64,000 bases of DNA from positions 112,321,746 to 112,385,745 of the forward strand of contig OY856187.1 of assembly GCA_963693315.1 (NCBI GenBank). The letters run 5' to 3'. A model generated the notes under the pieces. That model did not search any database. It was not told where the DNA came from and worked only from the letters and a program-made list of their open reading frames with translations. The stretch comes from Diogma glabrata (lineage: Eukaryota > Arthropoda > Insecta > Diptera > Cylindrotomidae). The translations under genes were made by a program, and so were the position numbers. Of this stretch, positions 38,690 to 49,426 are shown in pieces (position 1 is the first letter of the stretch; the number at the start of each line of letters is the position of its first letter).

Positions 38690-39320
38690 TTAACCATATA
38701 CGCACTTTGGAAGTCTTTTCTCAATATCAAATTCAGTAAATCTGTCAAAAAGTAGGCGTGATTTTAGGTGTTCCTTAGGGGAATTCATTTTCATCAAAAT
38801 GTCGTCAATATAGACACTTACAAAGTCAAATATTTCGACCACTTTATCCATAAAACACTGAAAAGTCTGAGTTGCGGAGCTCAGACCAAAAGGCATTCTA
38901 AGGAATTCAAAAAAACCATTTATTGGAAAGTACGACAAAATTCTGTATATGTGGTAAGGGGTGGTAATATCGGGGATCGTAATATACACACGGTTTACAG
39001 TTATTTGGCTTTCTCCTTGGAACTGATTCCTGATCTTCACTATGGAGATAAAAAACAAGATGATGATCAACCCCCCTAATCAATCCGAGCTTGGAAATAT
39101 GTGAAAAATCATCTTTGACTTTTTCGAACTTTAAGTCTCCAGTCGGCGTAGTCGTGAAAGAGGTAGTTGTCCTACTGTGATAATTCTATGAACCACAGTG
39201 TTTTTAACTGGGTTTTTAACCGTCAAATTTGAGCTCCTATGTAAAGGTAATATTTTTAATAATATGTAAAATTTGAAAGAATTTCTTAGTAGATTCTCTG
39301 ATAACTAAACAAGCCTAGTG
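38690..39320 (-). pseudogene. Gypsy reverse transcriptase fragment
   Basis: After a RLRRLETYSFEKVKDDFSHI-type approach (about 39160), a segment corresponding to the middle of the fingers and palm is missing or scrambled. The reading then continues FFEFLRMPFGLSSATQTFQ (about 38930-38875), FMDKVVEIFDFVSVYIDD with the YIDD box at about 38805-38816, and ILMKMNSPKEHL. These are characteristic Gypsy RT motifs. Frameshifts near 39070 and 38690 inactivate it. Confidence 0.88.
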
Positions 39321-39399
39321 ATGGTATGTTATCTAAAAACGAAATAATATTTACTATTAAGCTTGTGCTTGAATTGAGCAAGTGCTTGAGGTCGACTAT

Positions 39400-39560
39400 T
39401 GAACCAAATAATTTAGAACCATACGTTAGGGTCTGAGATTCATTAGCGTCTGTGAGGACATTAAATTCATTAAGAACTAAATTCGAGAGAGGTCGACATG
39501 GGATTACTGATACATTAGTGCCAGTGTCGATGAGGAATTGAAATTTGGTAGTTTTTGGCC
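39400..39560 (-). pseudogene. Gypsy aspartic protease fragment
   Basis: The minus strand reads FQFLIDTGTNVSVIPCRPLS at about 39540-39480, with the DTG active-site triplet at about 39522-39530. It continues with EFNVLTDANESQTLTYGSK, as expected for a retroelement protease that processes the polyprotein. No start is present and later frames are broken. Confidence 0.8.
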
Positions 39561-39762
39561 GGAGAAACAGACGGTTTTATGCGAATGAGGTGGTAAATAT
39601 TAATCGAAATGGTAAGGTAAGAGCTTGTATTTAAGCTAAAAATAACATGAACACCTTCTTATTACCCAATTATATAGCCTTCTCGTATGTGACGTATGAT
39701 TGTCCAGGACCACTCCCATCAAAACTTCTAACTACTGTGATAACTTAGACTCCTAAAATTTC

Positions 39763-40010
39763 TTATTGGATTGGTCATAAGAACTGATGCCAATATACCC
39801 CATGTCATCCGGGGAAGCTCAGACACAAACGAAAGATGTGAATCAATTTTTAATCATGTACTAACCACTAACCTTATTGTATGCAATATTTTATGCAAAC
39901 AAACATTCGTTATCAGAAGTAAAGCAAAATTGCTTGATGTGATATTTACCTCTGAAGAAATATATCACATGGTAAACGAGTGGAAGATGCCAGATAATGT
40001 TTACCTTTAA
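39763..40010 (+). pseudogene. LINE endonuclease C-terminal part
   Basis: The reading IRTDANIPHVIRGSSDTNER followed by SIFNHVLTTNLIVCN and TFVIRSKAKLLDVIFTSEEI matches the 'CDANAHHTVWGSTDINERG ... FVTRSREEVLDITL' region of R1/Jockey-type AP endonucleases. The Asp-Ala-Asn active-site segment is recognisable, but the usual double His after it is degenerate. Upstream bases (about 39705-39740) resemble the PPPSKEV segment. Confidence 0.8.
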
Positions 40011-40469
40011 TTCTCTCTAGTTATACAAACCGTCAATAAACCAGCTTTTAGAAACTTTACAAGGACAAATTAAGAAGTTTCTGAGGGAGCATTCTCACAA
40101 ACAGCTATGAAACTCCCTCAAACTATTGCATGTCAAATGTTCTTGTTCTCTTTTAATTTTCTTATCTTAAGTGAAGAGGTTAAGACGTTCTTAAGTAAAG
40201 ACATCTAACGTCTATATTTAATGGGCCTCTTAAAATGTCTTGCTCACTCAACAAAACTAAAGGAAAACAGAAACCACCGTGATGGAGCCTGGAGCTGAAT
40301 TCACAGTAAAATAAATCAAGAAAGCTCATTAACGGAAACCAAAAACTCAAACAGCAACAAAACTTAAAATGGTGTCAGATACTATAAAAAAGAATTACGA
40401 ATGGCCAAAACAAACAAAATGGCCAAAACATAAAGAAATCTACGAAAAGTTCTAGGCTCCGAAAAATCC

Positions 40470-41030
40470 TTGCAACCAACAGAGTTAAAGCTTCTCTGGT
40501 CAAATCCACAATGCAAACCATTCAAGTCAGCTGGTCCTGATAAGGCTATTTCTGAGGAACTACGGCACATCTCAGAACTGACTTTTAATTACATAAAAAC
40601 AATTTGTATGGCCTGTATTGAGATCTCTCATATATCCTCGTCAAAAAATTGACTCAAAGAAGCTGGGAACAGCAAAGCATGCGTATAGTAAAAGTAAACG
40701 CATTGAAACAACTCTGCACTCTCTAGTACTCAACATCGAACATTCTTTGGAGTAAAACCAATACACAATGACCGCTTTCTTTGATATCAAGAGAACGTTG
40801 AATTACATTCTGATTAAAGCTATCATAGAGACGGAACTGGATGTACATGAATATCTAGTAGTGTTGATGGAACGCAAACTACTATGCAAGAACATCAACT
40901 TTGAGCTGAGAGAATCCACTTACAAAAGATCTGTCAGACTCTGTACTCCTCAAGGTGTAGTCATGTCTTCGCTTCTATGGAACTTGGTTATTGACTGCTT
41001 GATTACAGAGCTAGAGAAATAAGGTTTTAA
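40470..41030 (+). pseudogene. LINE reverse transcriptase N-terminal half
   Basis: Frame 40470-40652 holds PQCKPFKSAGPDKAISEEL, the usual RT entry motif. Frame 40768-41022 holds TAFFDIKRTLNYILIKAI, equivalent to the FLDIEGAFNNV palm motif with the first catalytic Asp, and LCTPQGVVMSSLLWNLVIDC, equivalent to TPQGGVLSPLLWNLV. The sequence after 41030 (VYANIN) sits where YADD is expected and lacks it. Stops and shifts make it non-functional. Confidence 0.82.
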
Positions 41031-41328
41031 AGTTACGGTATATGCCAATATAAACTTTAAGTTACGGTAAAGAACCAAATGTAAGCCGCTCTTGTAAAAA
41101 ATTTGACATGGATCAAAAACCTATCAAGGTACAATCTATCAAGCAAGATAAAGGACTCTTCCGAAACAACATTGACTACATTCCTCCTAGAATATGCTTT
41201 GAAAGGAGTCTTAGTATCATCATGTTGTCCTGGAAAGCATGAAGGAGTGGGGATTGGCGAACAAGGATTCCTGCAGACTAGGTTTTCAGAAAAATCTGCA
41301 AACTCTAACGGCAACCATTATCGGCTCC

Positions 41329-41346
41329 GGTTGCATTCGCGCAACA
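41329..41346 (+). repeat. Subterminal inverted motif, outer left
   Basis: GTTGCATTCGCGCAAC here is the exact complement of the motif at 43975-43990. It lies 25 bases inside the left 14-bp flank and could be a transposase-binding site. Confidence 0.6.
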
Positions 41347-41667
41347 AGAAATTTAATCGCGCATATACACGAATTTATTTTATTATAGCTAAAATCTATA
41401 GTTGATTACTAGAATTAAACATATTTCTGAATTTTTTACAGTGTAAAATGTTATATGTGTTTATAGGGTTGCTTGTAATTAAATGTCAAAGTTGGTGCCA
41501 AAAAAATCGAGGTAAGTCAATGTTTTTATTCTGTTGATTTATTGATATAAATATCATTCCCATGTATTTTATGTCATATAAATCATTCAATATAGTTTAA
41601 ATCGCATGAAAACTATAAAATAATTGAAAATTTTTGATTTTTATACGATCAGCGATCAAATAAAAAC

Positions 41668-41694
41668 GAAAGTTGCGCTTGCGCAACCGCAGCC
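41668..41694 (+). repeat. Subterminal inverted repeat, inner left
   Basis: The 27-bp motif GAAAGTTGCGC/TTGCGCAACCGCAGCC contains the perfect palindrome GTTGCGC-TT-GCGCAAC. About 23 of 27 bases match the complement of 43968-43994. A third, direct variant (GTTGCGCAAACGCAACCGCA) lies at about 41902-41921. Confidence 0.7.
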
Positions 41695-41987
41695 GGAAAG
41701 TGGATTCAAATTTAATTTTTTATATGGAGATTTGTCAATCCTGTGAGCATTTTTTATTTATCTATTCTCATTACAAAATATTTAATTTTATTCAGATTTA
41801 ACTGTACAATATTCTTACTTAGATACCCATGATTCGAAGAAGTGTAAAATATTTCTTAAGATTTGTAGGTTTTATTAAAAAAATGTCAAAATTTAAACTG
41901 TTGCGCAAACGCAACCGCAGCCAGTTCCAGTATTTTCAATAATTTCTTTTCATTTTGATTCCAGAATCGGATATTTTTTAAATAAAT

Positions 41988-43832
41988 ATGACGCAACGGG
42001 AATTTAAATCATACCAGGAAGCAGCTGACTGGATCATGGCGAATTGGACAGATGACGAGGAAGATGGAGAAGCGGATCTAGTCATTTTACCACCCAATAC
42101 TGCAGTCATAAGTGACACGGAAGAATTTGATGACAATATATGCCATGATCAAACAATATTATTTGAAGGAGTAGTCGATACGGCTGGACAACTAGAATTT
42201 CATTTCGGAAGTGAACCGATGGTTGAAGAATTGTTCCTAATAAAATGTGGATCGACTGCTGATTGCATGGGTGAAAGCTGTGCAATTGTTGGAAGTGAAT
42301 CTGATGCTCTCGCAATATCATTGCCTACGTCGCCTGAAACTGTTCCATTAGATCTAAGAGCTCTTACATGGAGGCAAGTGCATCCACGATATTCCAATAA
42401 GCCAAATAATATTGAACAAGCAGCTATGGATGACTTAGAAGAAAAGTTAGCTGGAAAAAGCTGTACTGACGTTTTTGAATTGTTTTTTGATTTAGATATT
42501 TTGACCTTGATGGTTGACCAAACTAACCTCTATGCTCATCAAAATAATCGCCAAGACTTTTTGACTGATATTAATGGAATGAAAACATTTATTGGGTTCA
42601 TCCTTCTCACTGGCTACCATAAATTGCCTTCCCAAGATATGTATTTTTTGTTAGATGAGGATATTGCTATTCCAATTATTCGAACATGTTTATCACGAAA
42701 AACATTTAAAGATATAAAAAGAAACTTGCACTTTGCAAATAACGATGAAATCGATATGAAGGATAAGTTATTTAAAGTTAGACCTTTTACATCTCGTTTG
42801 AATGAAAAGTTCCAACAATTTGGAGTTCTGCATCACAACCTCAGTATCGATGAACAAATGATACCCTATAGGGGACGGCATTCATGTAAAATGTTTATGC
42901 TTGGTAAACCAATCAAATTTGGCTACAAATCATGGACATTTGCTTCTTCAACTGGATATATTTACGCATTTAACCTGTACACTGGAAAATCACAAACTTC
43001 TTCAACAACCAATAATTTGGGCCTTGGAGGAAATGTAGTAATGGAACTGTTACAGATAGTCAAGGAACCTTCAAATTATATCGTCATTTTTGATAATTTT
43101 TTTACATCTCTTCCACTGATGGTTCATCTTAGTAAATTAAAGTTCTTTGCTTCTGGCAAAATACGCGACAACAGGCTACGAAGCATCAGTAAGTTGAAAC
43201 CAAATAAAGGTTTTAATAAATTAGATAGAGGTTACTTAGACTACTGGTTTGAAGAAACAAATGAGCTGAGTGTTATGCGTTGGAAAGATAGTGCTGTAGT
43301 AACTCTTGCTACAAATGTACATGGAATAGAACCAATAAAAAACATACAGAGGTTTTCCAAAGAGAAGAAACGTAGAATTGCAGTCCCCCAGTCCTACGCT
43401 TTCCAACAATACAATGCTCATATGGGAGGAGTAGATCTTGCAGATAATTTCGTGTCAACTTATTGGAGTAGAATTCGCGGCAAAAAATGGTGGTGGCCTA
43501 TTTTCACAAATTTTTTGGATGTTTCTCTAAATAATGCTTGGAGGATATGGAACATCGTCCATAAGAATGACCATAAGTCTCTATTGGATTTTCGAAGAGA
43601 AGTGGCGGTGTGTTTTCTTAAAAGTTCAACATCTGCAAAGTCTAGTCAACCTGGAAGAAAAAGTGCATTTTCAATGGCTGCTGCTGGTCACCCTGGACAA
43701 ATACACACTTCAAAAAAGACTGATAAATGGAAGCGCTGTGTAAATTGCAAATCACAAACATATTATGTTTGTTCCAAATGTTCTGTAGCATTGCATACAG
43801 ATTGCATGAATAGTTACCCTAAACATGCATAA
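41988..43832 (+). CDS. piggyBac-type transposase, intact, 614 aa
   Basis: A complete DDE_Tnp_1_7-type transposase that would cut and paste its element in the nucleus. Residues 1-125 are acidic and poorly conserved. The catalytic domain spans about 145-525. Likely catalytic aspartates are D288 (SIDEQMIPYRGR), D369 (IVIFDNFF) and D483 (MGGVDLADN, with D486 beside it), spaced like the piggyBac triad. WWWPIF at about 501-506 is also typical. The C-terminal cysteine-rich domain (C584, C587, C595, C598, H603, C606, H613) fits the zinc-binding domain that recognises element ends. The ATG at 41988 is the first in the frame. The length is normal for the family and there are no breaks, in contrast to every other element here. 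It is either recently active or domesticated; the sequence alone cannot decide. Confidence 0.95.
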   Translation: MTQREFKSYQEAADWIMANWTDDEEDGEADLVILPPNTAVISDTEEFDDNICHDQTILFEGVVDTAGQLEFHFGSEPMVEELFLIKCGSTADCMGESCAIVGSESDALAISLPTSPETVPLDLRALTWRQVHPRYSNKPNNIEQAAMDDLEEKLAGKSCTDVFELFFDLDILTLMVDQTNLYAHQNNRQDFLTDINGMKTFIGFILLTGYHKLPSQDMYFLLDEDIAIPIIRTCLSRKTFKDIKRNLHFANNDEIDMKDKLFKVRPFTSRLNEKFQQFGVLHHNLSIDEQMIPYRGRHSCKMFMLGKPIKFGYKSWTFASSTGYIYAFNLYTGKSQTSSTTNNLGLGGNVVMELLQIVKEPSNYIVIFDNFFTSLPLMVHLSKLKFFASGKIRDNRLRSISKLKPNKGFNKLDRGYLDYWFEETNELSVMRWKDSAVVTLATNVHGIEPIKNIQRFSKEKKRRIAVPQSYAFQQYNAHMGGVDLADNFVSTYWSRIRGKKWWWPIFTNFLDVSLNNAWRIWNIVHKNDHKSLLDFRREVAVCFLKSSTSAKSSQPGRKSAFSMAAAGHPGQIHTSKKTDKWKRCVNCKSQTYYVCSKCSVALHTDCMNSYPKHA

Positions 43833-43967
43833 CTCTAAGTCTGCTTTAATGTGATATTGAATTCAAAAGTTCCTATATTGTTAATTTTTTTTATTATTTT
43901 AAAAACATTTCTGAATTAAAATGTTATTTGTTATTTTTAAAATATTTTATTTTTTTTGTCTCCTACA

Positions 43968-43994
43968 GGCTGCGGTTGCGCGAATGCAACTTTC
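43968..43994 (-). repeat. Subterminal inverted repeat, right
   Basis: GGCTGCGGTTGCGCGAATGC followed by AACTTTC pairs with the inner left motif at 41668-41694 and contains the exact complement of the outer left motif at 41331-41346. It lies about 130 bp after the transposase stop codon. Confidence 0.7.
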
Positions 43995-44130
43995 TAGAAA
44001 ACGGGTACCTAAATTATTTTTGTGCAATTTTTTTGCACATTTCCCTTAATTGGGACTATATTGATAATATACATAAGTTACAGTCATTTCCAACAAGCGA
44101 AACTAGGTGCGGCCGGGAATGGGCTAATGC

Positions 44131-44190
44131 AAATCTGCAAACTCCAGGCTACCTCAGTATGCATCAAACCAAAGTGATGCGATAAATGCA
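44131..44190 (+). mobile_element. Resumption of the interrupted LINE
   Basis: After the second copy of the 14-bp repeat, the plus strand reads NLQTPGYLSMHQTKVMR. This resembles the 'GLSVNPSKTEVMLF' stretch that follows the YADD box in R1/Jockey LINEs and continues the region cut at 41305. The similarity is weak and short. Confidence 0.4.
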
Positions 44191-45762
44191 GCCTAGACAT
44201 GGGCTATATATAATTTAATATCATCTTGAGCATTGAAATTGCAAGATGTAGTAACAACGAAGTCAAAAATGACACTACGCTGCCGTTCATTTCTGAATGA
44301 AATAGTGAAGTCAGTTTAATGTCTAAATTGTATGAATGCAGAATCGTAAGTTCTAGGTCTCTTACTTCCCTCTGCTCGGATGGTCGGATATTCGAGTTTG
44401 AACCTAGCCACAAGTAAACCAAAAGTAAGAAACACACCAACTCATTTATGTTTACTATGACAAAGTAGATTACAACAAGTGATTTCTAAAATATACGTTT
44501 TATTGTTGTCATTCGTTTTAAATTTCTATCATAACATTCTCTAGTATCGTAAACAATTTGTATGTACTTCAAAAATTGTTTTTCATTTTTCTCGTTACGA
44601 ACTAGAATGACTTTGAAGGCAATGTAAAAGTTTCGTTTTCCTAAAACAAAATATTTTTCAATTAACGAAAATTTTGTATAATCCAGAGCGTAACATGAAC
44701 CTGCAAAGTTCAAAGTTAGTAATACCGATATCGAAAGTCTTGTGTAGGTAGTTCTATGAAAATAATGTTTTTTTGTTGATAGCAAAGCAAATCATCAGGA
44801 AAATTGAATTGTGTTGATTTAATGTTAATCTTAAACCTAATCAAAAGAAGCAGATAGTTACGTATTTCGTGTGAAAACTGAAATTTTATGTTTTTATACA
44901 TTCATATACATATGTCTCGAATAAAGTAAATAATCGTCAACGATTAACTAATCTTCTACTTGAGCTGGTACAACTTTCACTTTTCACTCAAAAATGAAAC
45001 AATCCAGACTTATCTTTGAACTTGAACAAGAAATAAATAAATTACTTTAGTTGTTCTGACATTTAGGAAAATTGTTTTAATTTCCTAACTTTTTATGTTT
45101 ATTGTACAACAAATGTGTAAAGAAAACACGAAACTGTCACAATCATTCAAATAATAAAATGAAACAACCAGAAAATAGTCTCATGTATATCGTTTTGCGT
45201 TTATGTTAAAATAATTCAAAAGTTATAGAAAGAAAGATAAAAGTAAGAAGAAGAAAAATTAATTAAATTATTTGAAATAAGATGATGAATAAATTTTTTT
45301 TCCAGCTACCCTTCACACCATCTTATTAATTTTATTTCTAAATTGAAGTTATAAATAAGATATTTTACTCATCGATTTCTTTTCACAATTGTTTCTTCTT
45401 CATTGACTTATTCATTACGCACGCAAGTATTTGTAATTTAACTAACTACAATTCAATTTTTTAAGAAAAAATTAACAGATGGTTTAGTAAAAAATAAAGA
45501 ATTTGTCGACACTTACCAAATTTTATTTGGTTTGTTAACTTTGTCGGAAGAATTTTTTAAGCTTACAATGTGTCGTTAATTTTGCGGATGTGTGCTAAAA
45601 GCTTCAGAACCATAAATAGACATAACACTTTTTAGAAAATGACGAGATCAACCTCTTTTTAAGTTGGAAGAGTAAGAGGAAAGCAACATATTAGGTTTAA
45701 TTGTAGATTAGAAAAAAGCACTTGACAATATTAAATAGAAATAATAATAAATGAGTGATATT
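44191..45762. other. AT-rich stretch with no recognised gene
   Basis: Minus-strand frames at 44204-44440, 44486-44785 and 44716-44901 have no recognisable motif. Confidence 0.5.
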
Positions 45763-45884
45763 GGTATAAACAGTGGCGTAGCTAGCATGGGTGGCACCCG
45801 GGGCGGATATTGTGGTGTCACCCCAAAAATAAAAACTGTCAATAATAATAAAAAGCCGATAAACCTAATTTATAATTTTTTTAA

Positions 45885-48110
45885 TTAATACAAATGAGCA
45901 TTATTATTATAAGCCCGCAAGTAATTTTTAACTAATCTTAATTTGATGAAACTCCTCTCACACGAAGCCACTAATACGCAAATAGTCATAAATAACTTTA
46001 GTGCGACCGTAAGATTCGGAAGAAATTCTAAAAAATCCCATTCTACGATGAATTTCAAAAAGTCTAGGTACACCCAGTTAGAAACTGTAACATTGGCCGC
46101 TTTTAAATGCCTCCTCACCCTTTGTATCTCTATGAGGAGTTCTGTTGCCAATACCGCATCATAAAAACCAGTAAATTTTGATACCGATAATTTTAACTCT
46201 TCACTGTTCGCCAAAAGCTAAGTGTTTGTCTGCACAACCTCGAACAATGAAGCAAATCTTGAACTGACTTCAATCTAGTTCGGAGTTCAACACTGAATCG
46301 GTCAAGACATTCCAACATGTCCTTTTTAAGTTGAGCTCTCAGTGTCAGTCCAACATCAGGTGCAAACTCACCACCCGTTCGTTTTTTGCGGTTTTATGAC
46401 GAATTCGGCTTCCCATTGGAATGTCATAGTCCTCCGATTTTTTCGCAGCAAGATCTATTGCCTCTTCTACAATGAGACTTCGTTATGAATTGACTCTATT
46501 TTTGTAGCTAATTGATCAATATTCAAGCCCGTGCTTTGCAATCCAATCTGAGCTTATCTTAAATTTTAAAATGAAAAATTCATGATATAAGGCCAAAGAA
46601 ATATGTTTTCATGGAAATAGTTATTAACTTTATTCAACTACTGTTATATTGGATAGCACTTTATATTTTAATTACACCTCATTTTGTTATCAGGAAAATG
46701 TTACTGAGTACTGAGTAGTTGTCCCAATCACGGTGAAATTGTTTGTAAATATCTTTTCTTTGCATGAATAATAAACTGCCATCTTCGAGATGAGGTTATC
46801 ATTACTTCAATTTTTTTTTCAGTGTAAGAATTTCATCGCTTAAATCAGCGGCTTTTTTCCACGTAAAGGAAAAAATCCAAGGAACACTTCTTTGATTTCC
46901 ACTTTACTACCATTAATTTTCATATAACGAATTACTTCTGACATTTGATCAATATGTGAAATTGTCAGGTGTGCTATCAAACATAATTCCAAAATATTTA
47001 ACCGATTTAATTTCGTTGACAAGCTCAAACTTTACGTGGATCGCTAAAACATTTATGAACTCATTTTGTATATCTGGTGACAAATATGATACTTTTGGTG
47101 ATTTACCATGCTCCAAATTCAAAATGTGTTCTTTTAACACTACATCATACTTTGACAATAGTTTGGTTAGTTCTAAGAAATTGCCTTTATTTGAAGAACT
47201 TTGTCCTTCATCATGTCCATGAAATGCTGGGTTTTGTTTACATAAAAACAAAGTTATATCCAATAATCTTGATAAAAGATGTTTCCACTTCTGTTTTTTA
47301 TTATATATTAATTGCAAGGCTGCGTCTCGTATCGTTTTATGAATTTTTAACCTCATTTCTAAAGTTTTCCACTTTTCAAAATTCTCCAGATTTTCATTTG
47401 AAGTTTCATGCTCGGCCACTTTGGGATTTAGTTTCCACCGCTTCTGATATCCAGTAGTAAATGTTGATTTTGTATTATTATTATTGGTCACAGCAAATAC
47501 ACGACAACAGAAGCAATACAGGACGCAAGTTATTATTTACATGAAAATAAACAATCCATGGCCGTAGAATTTTTTCACCATTATTCATCATTTTATAAAA
47601 CCATTCTTTAGAAAGATGGCGAACATCACCTTTTATGTCTAACCCGTGTCTAGATACAGTAACAAACGACCCTTCTCTATTTTGAAAATGTTCACTTTCT
47701 TTTTTTATGATTTCAATGCGAACATTACCAGAGACGAGTATATTCCAATGTGATACATCTCTTAAGTCCTGAAGTGATTCACCCATGCAAATACTGTCTT
47801 CGATAGTAGAAGCATTAGCGGCATTATCACTGTCATTTTCATTATTCCTTTCTAATTCGTCATCATAGGTTATCATTATTAATTCTGTATTGTTGCTGTT
47901 ACTTTTCGAAGATGAGCCAATATTCTCTGAAACATTCGTTGCATCAACGTGATAATCAGTTTCTTTTGATGAACCTTGGATATCATCGGGTTGTGTAACA
48001 TATTTATAGATTTGGTCTTTCTCTGCTGGAACCAACTTTTTCTTTAAAAAGTATGAACTCCTCGTGGCATATTTATTTTTTGGGATATTTGCTAAACGAA
48101 ATCTAAAATA
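45885..48110 (-). pseudogene. hAT transposase (ZMYM1-like), decayed
   Basis: From the 5' side, 48035-47481 has an acidic Ser/Asn-rich N-terminus and then HLSKEWFYKMMNNGEKILRP, like the zinc-finger region of these transposases. After a frameshift, 47491-46949 holds the DUF4371-like part (FEKWKTLEMRLKIHKTIRD, KYDVVLKEHILNLEHGKSP, IMFDSTPD). Then comes 47028-46840 with EVFLGFFPLRGKK. About 240 bp of foreign or scrambled sequence (46560-46800) replaces the central catalytic part. The C-terminus resumes near 46560 and ends at 46214-45885 with RRHLKAANVTVSNWVYLDFL and VASCERSFIKLRLVKNYL. It is the same family as 7856-9257, which retains the part deleted here. Confidence 0.88.
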
Positions 48111-48299
48111 ATATTTTTAATTATAGTATAGGTATCAGCAAAGCGTTAATTCTAAATATATTTGTAGGATACATAATAGGTACATAGTTCATAATAAGTA
48201 CACTGTGTTAACGACTAAATACACCGCCAAGAAAATTAATTTATTTAAATTTCCCTCAAACAACTTATATTAAATAATATTTGATAAAATGGAATATAC

Positions 48300-48740
48300 A
48301 AATCATAGCCTAATATTATAAGGAACTATTTAAAAAAATATAAGTATGAAATCCTAAAAGATATTTTATATAAAGAATTGAAACCAAAATTAAATATCCA
48401 ATTAGAATCATGCTCAATAATTTACAAAATTGAATGTGATTTTTGTGAAAAATTTTACATCGGGAAAACCGGAAAATGTTTTAAAGACTGATTTAAGAAA
48501 TACCTGCCTAAGAAGAAAAATAAACAAAATTTAAAGTTTGTTTTTGCAAACCATTTACATAGTTAATAACAATAGCTACACCACTTTTAAAAAAAAGTTG
48601 AAGGCTTTACATTTACGTAGCCAAGGATCTTTAAAAGAATCACTTGATGAGTTTGAAATTTCCAAGGGATTTAAAACCCAACAAAATGTAATTTTAAATG
48701 ATAAACTTTCATTTAATTCAAATATATAAATATATAAAAC
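48300..48740 (+). pseudogene. Penelope-like element GIY-YIG endonuclease fragment
   Basis: The plus strand reads IIYKIECDFCEKFYIGKTGK at about 48413-48472, matching the GIY-YIG nuclease motif preceded by the Cys-containing linker typical of Penelope-like elements. Frame 48538-48729 continues with LRSQGSLKESLDEFEISKGF and NVILNDKLSFNSN, matching the 'LNDQLNF' C-terminus. A stop occurs at about 48490. No reverse transcriptase is present, so only the 3' end was inserted or kept. It lies inside the hAT element and in the opposite direction to its transposase. Confidence 0.75.
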
Positions 48741-49426
48741 TGAAAACAAACAGTATGAGTATGTATCAACCTACAAAAATTTGCAAAACTGCAGTAATTG
48801 CATAACTGCCATTTTATTCTACAGTAATTATTTTTGTGTCCATTAAAAACGATCTATTTCAATTTATTCTTTGAGTTTCAAGATAAAGGAAAAAAAATTA
48901 TTTTGAGATCATTTACAAACACAGTACAAACAATCATTGTTAGTTTCCTTAGGTGTTTGCAATTAATTTGTTTGAAATGTAAAACATATATTAGGTAGTA
49001 AGGTTAAGCGGATATTTTAGAAATAATTTTGGAATAGAGACATTGTAACTCAAGGGTGCCACCCTATCAACAAAGGGTGCCACATTATCGACGTAAACCA
49101 CTTTCCTATACATTATTCAGCATATGTGTTTTCAGACCTGGTCGTTAAATAATCATGCTTGCATACTAGATAATATATCGTAAAAAACGGTCAATATGGT
49201 ATCTATAGAAATATTCAAAGCTATTGAGTAATTGTGGTGATGGGATTCAATGCTCAACATGTTGATTCGATTAATATTGTTAAAATTTTATTTCACGTAA
49301 TAACTCAAAAATTTTAAAAAGTAGAATAGATTCTTTTTGAACCAATAACACATTTATAGGACACATTTATAAGTTATCACAATTTATAAATTAAAATTAT
49401 ATGGATAACCTGGTTAAAATGGTTTC

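Larger units (their letters stand above)
37260..39570 (-). mobile_element. Ty3/Gypsy-type LTR retrotransposon pol remnant
   Basis: From high to low coordinates the minus strand gives protease, RT, RNase H and integrase in canonical Gypsy order. The protein is broken by numerous stops and by an internal deletion in the RT. No long terminal repeats, primer-binding site or gag could be recognised on either side, so only the pol interior survives. The 5' side is next to LINE sequence starting near 39690. Confidence 0.88.
39690..41305 (+). mobile_element. R1/Jockey-type LINE, left part, decayed
   Basis: Endonuclease (from about 39690) and RT (to about 41030) sequence of an R1/Jockey-like LINE lies here in normal order. 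The 5' end is truncated next to the Gypsy remnant. At 41305 the LINE is interrupted by the piggyBac-bearing segment and appears to resume at 44131. It is the plus-strand counterpart of the R1-type remnant at 14290-15960, though not obviously the same subfamily. Confidence 0.75.
41306..44130. mobile_element. Insertion carrying a piggyBac-type transposase, flanked by a 14-bp direct repeat
   Basis: AAATCTGCAAACTC is present at 41292-41305 and again at 44131-44144, and LINE-like sequence lies outside both. The 2825-bp interval holds the transposase gene and four copies of a GTTGCGC-type motif. Classic piggyBac elements duplicate TTAA, so a 14-bp flank is unexpected and the true termini remain uncertain. 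A possible right end is ACGGG at 44001-44005, but no matching left end with TTAA was found. Confidence 0.55.

Noticed and set aside
42106..43421. Antisense frames inside the piggyBac gene
   Set aside because: They are short shadows of the sense coding sequence with no motifs.
44001..44048. TTAA at about 44046 as the right piggyBac target site
   Set aside because: The sequence beside it (CACATTTCCC before, TTGGGAC after) has no matching inverted terminus at any TTAA on the left side.
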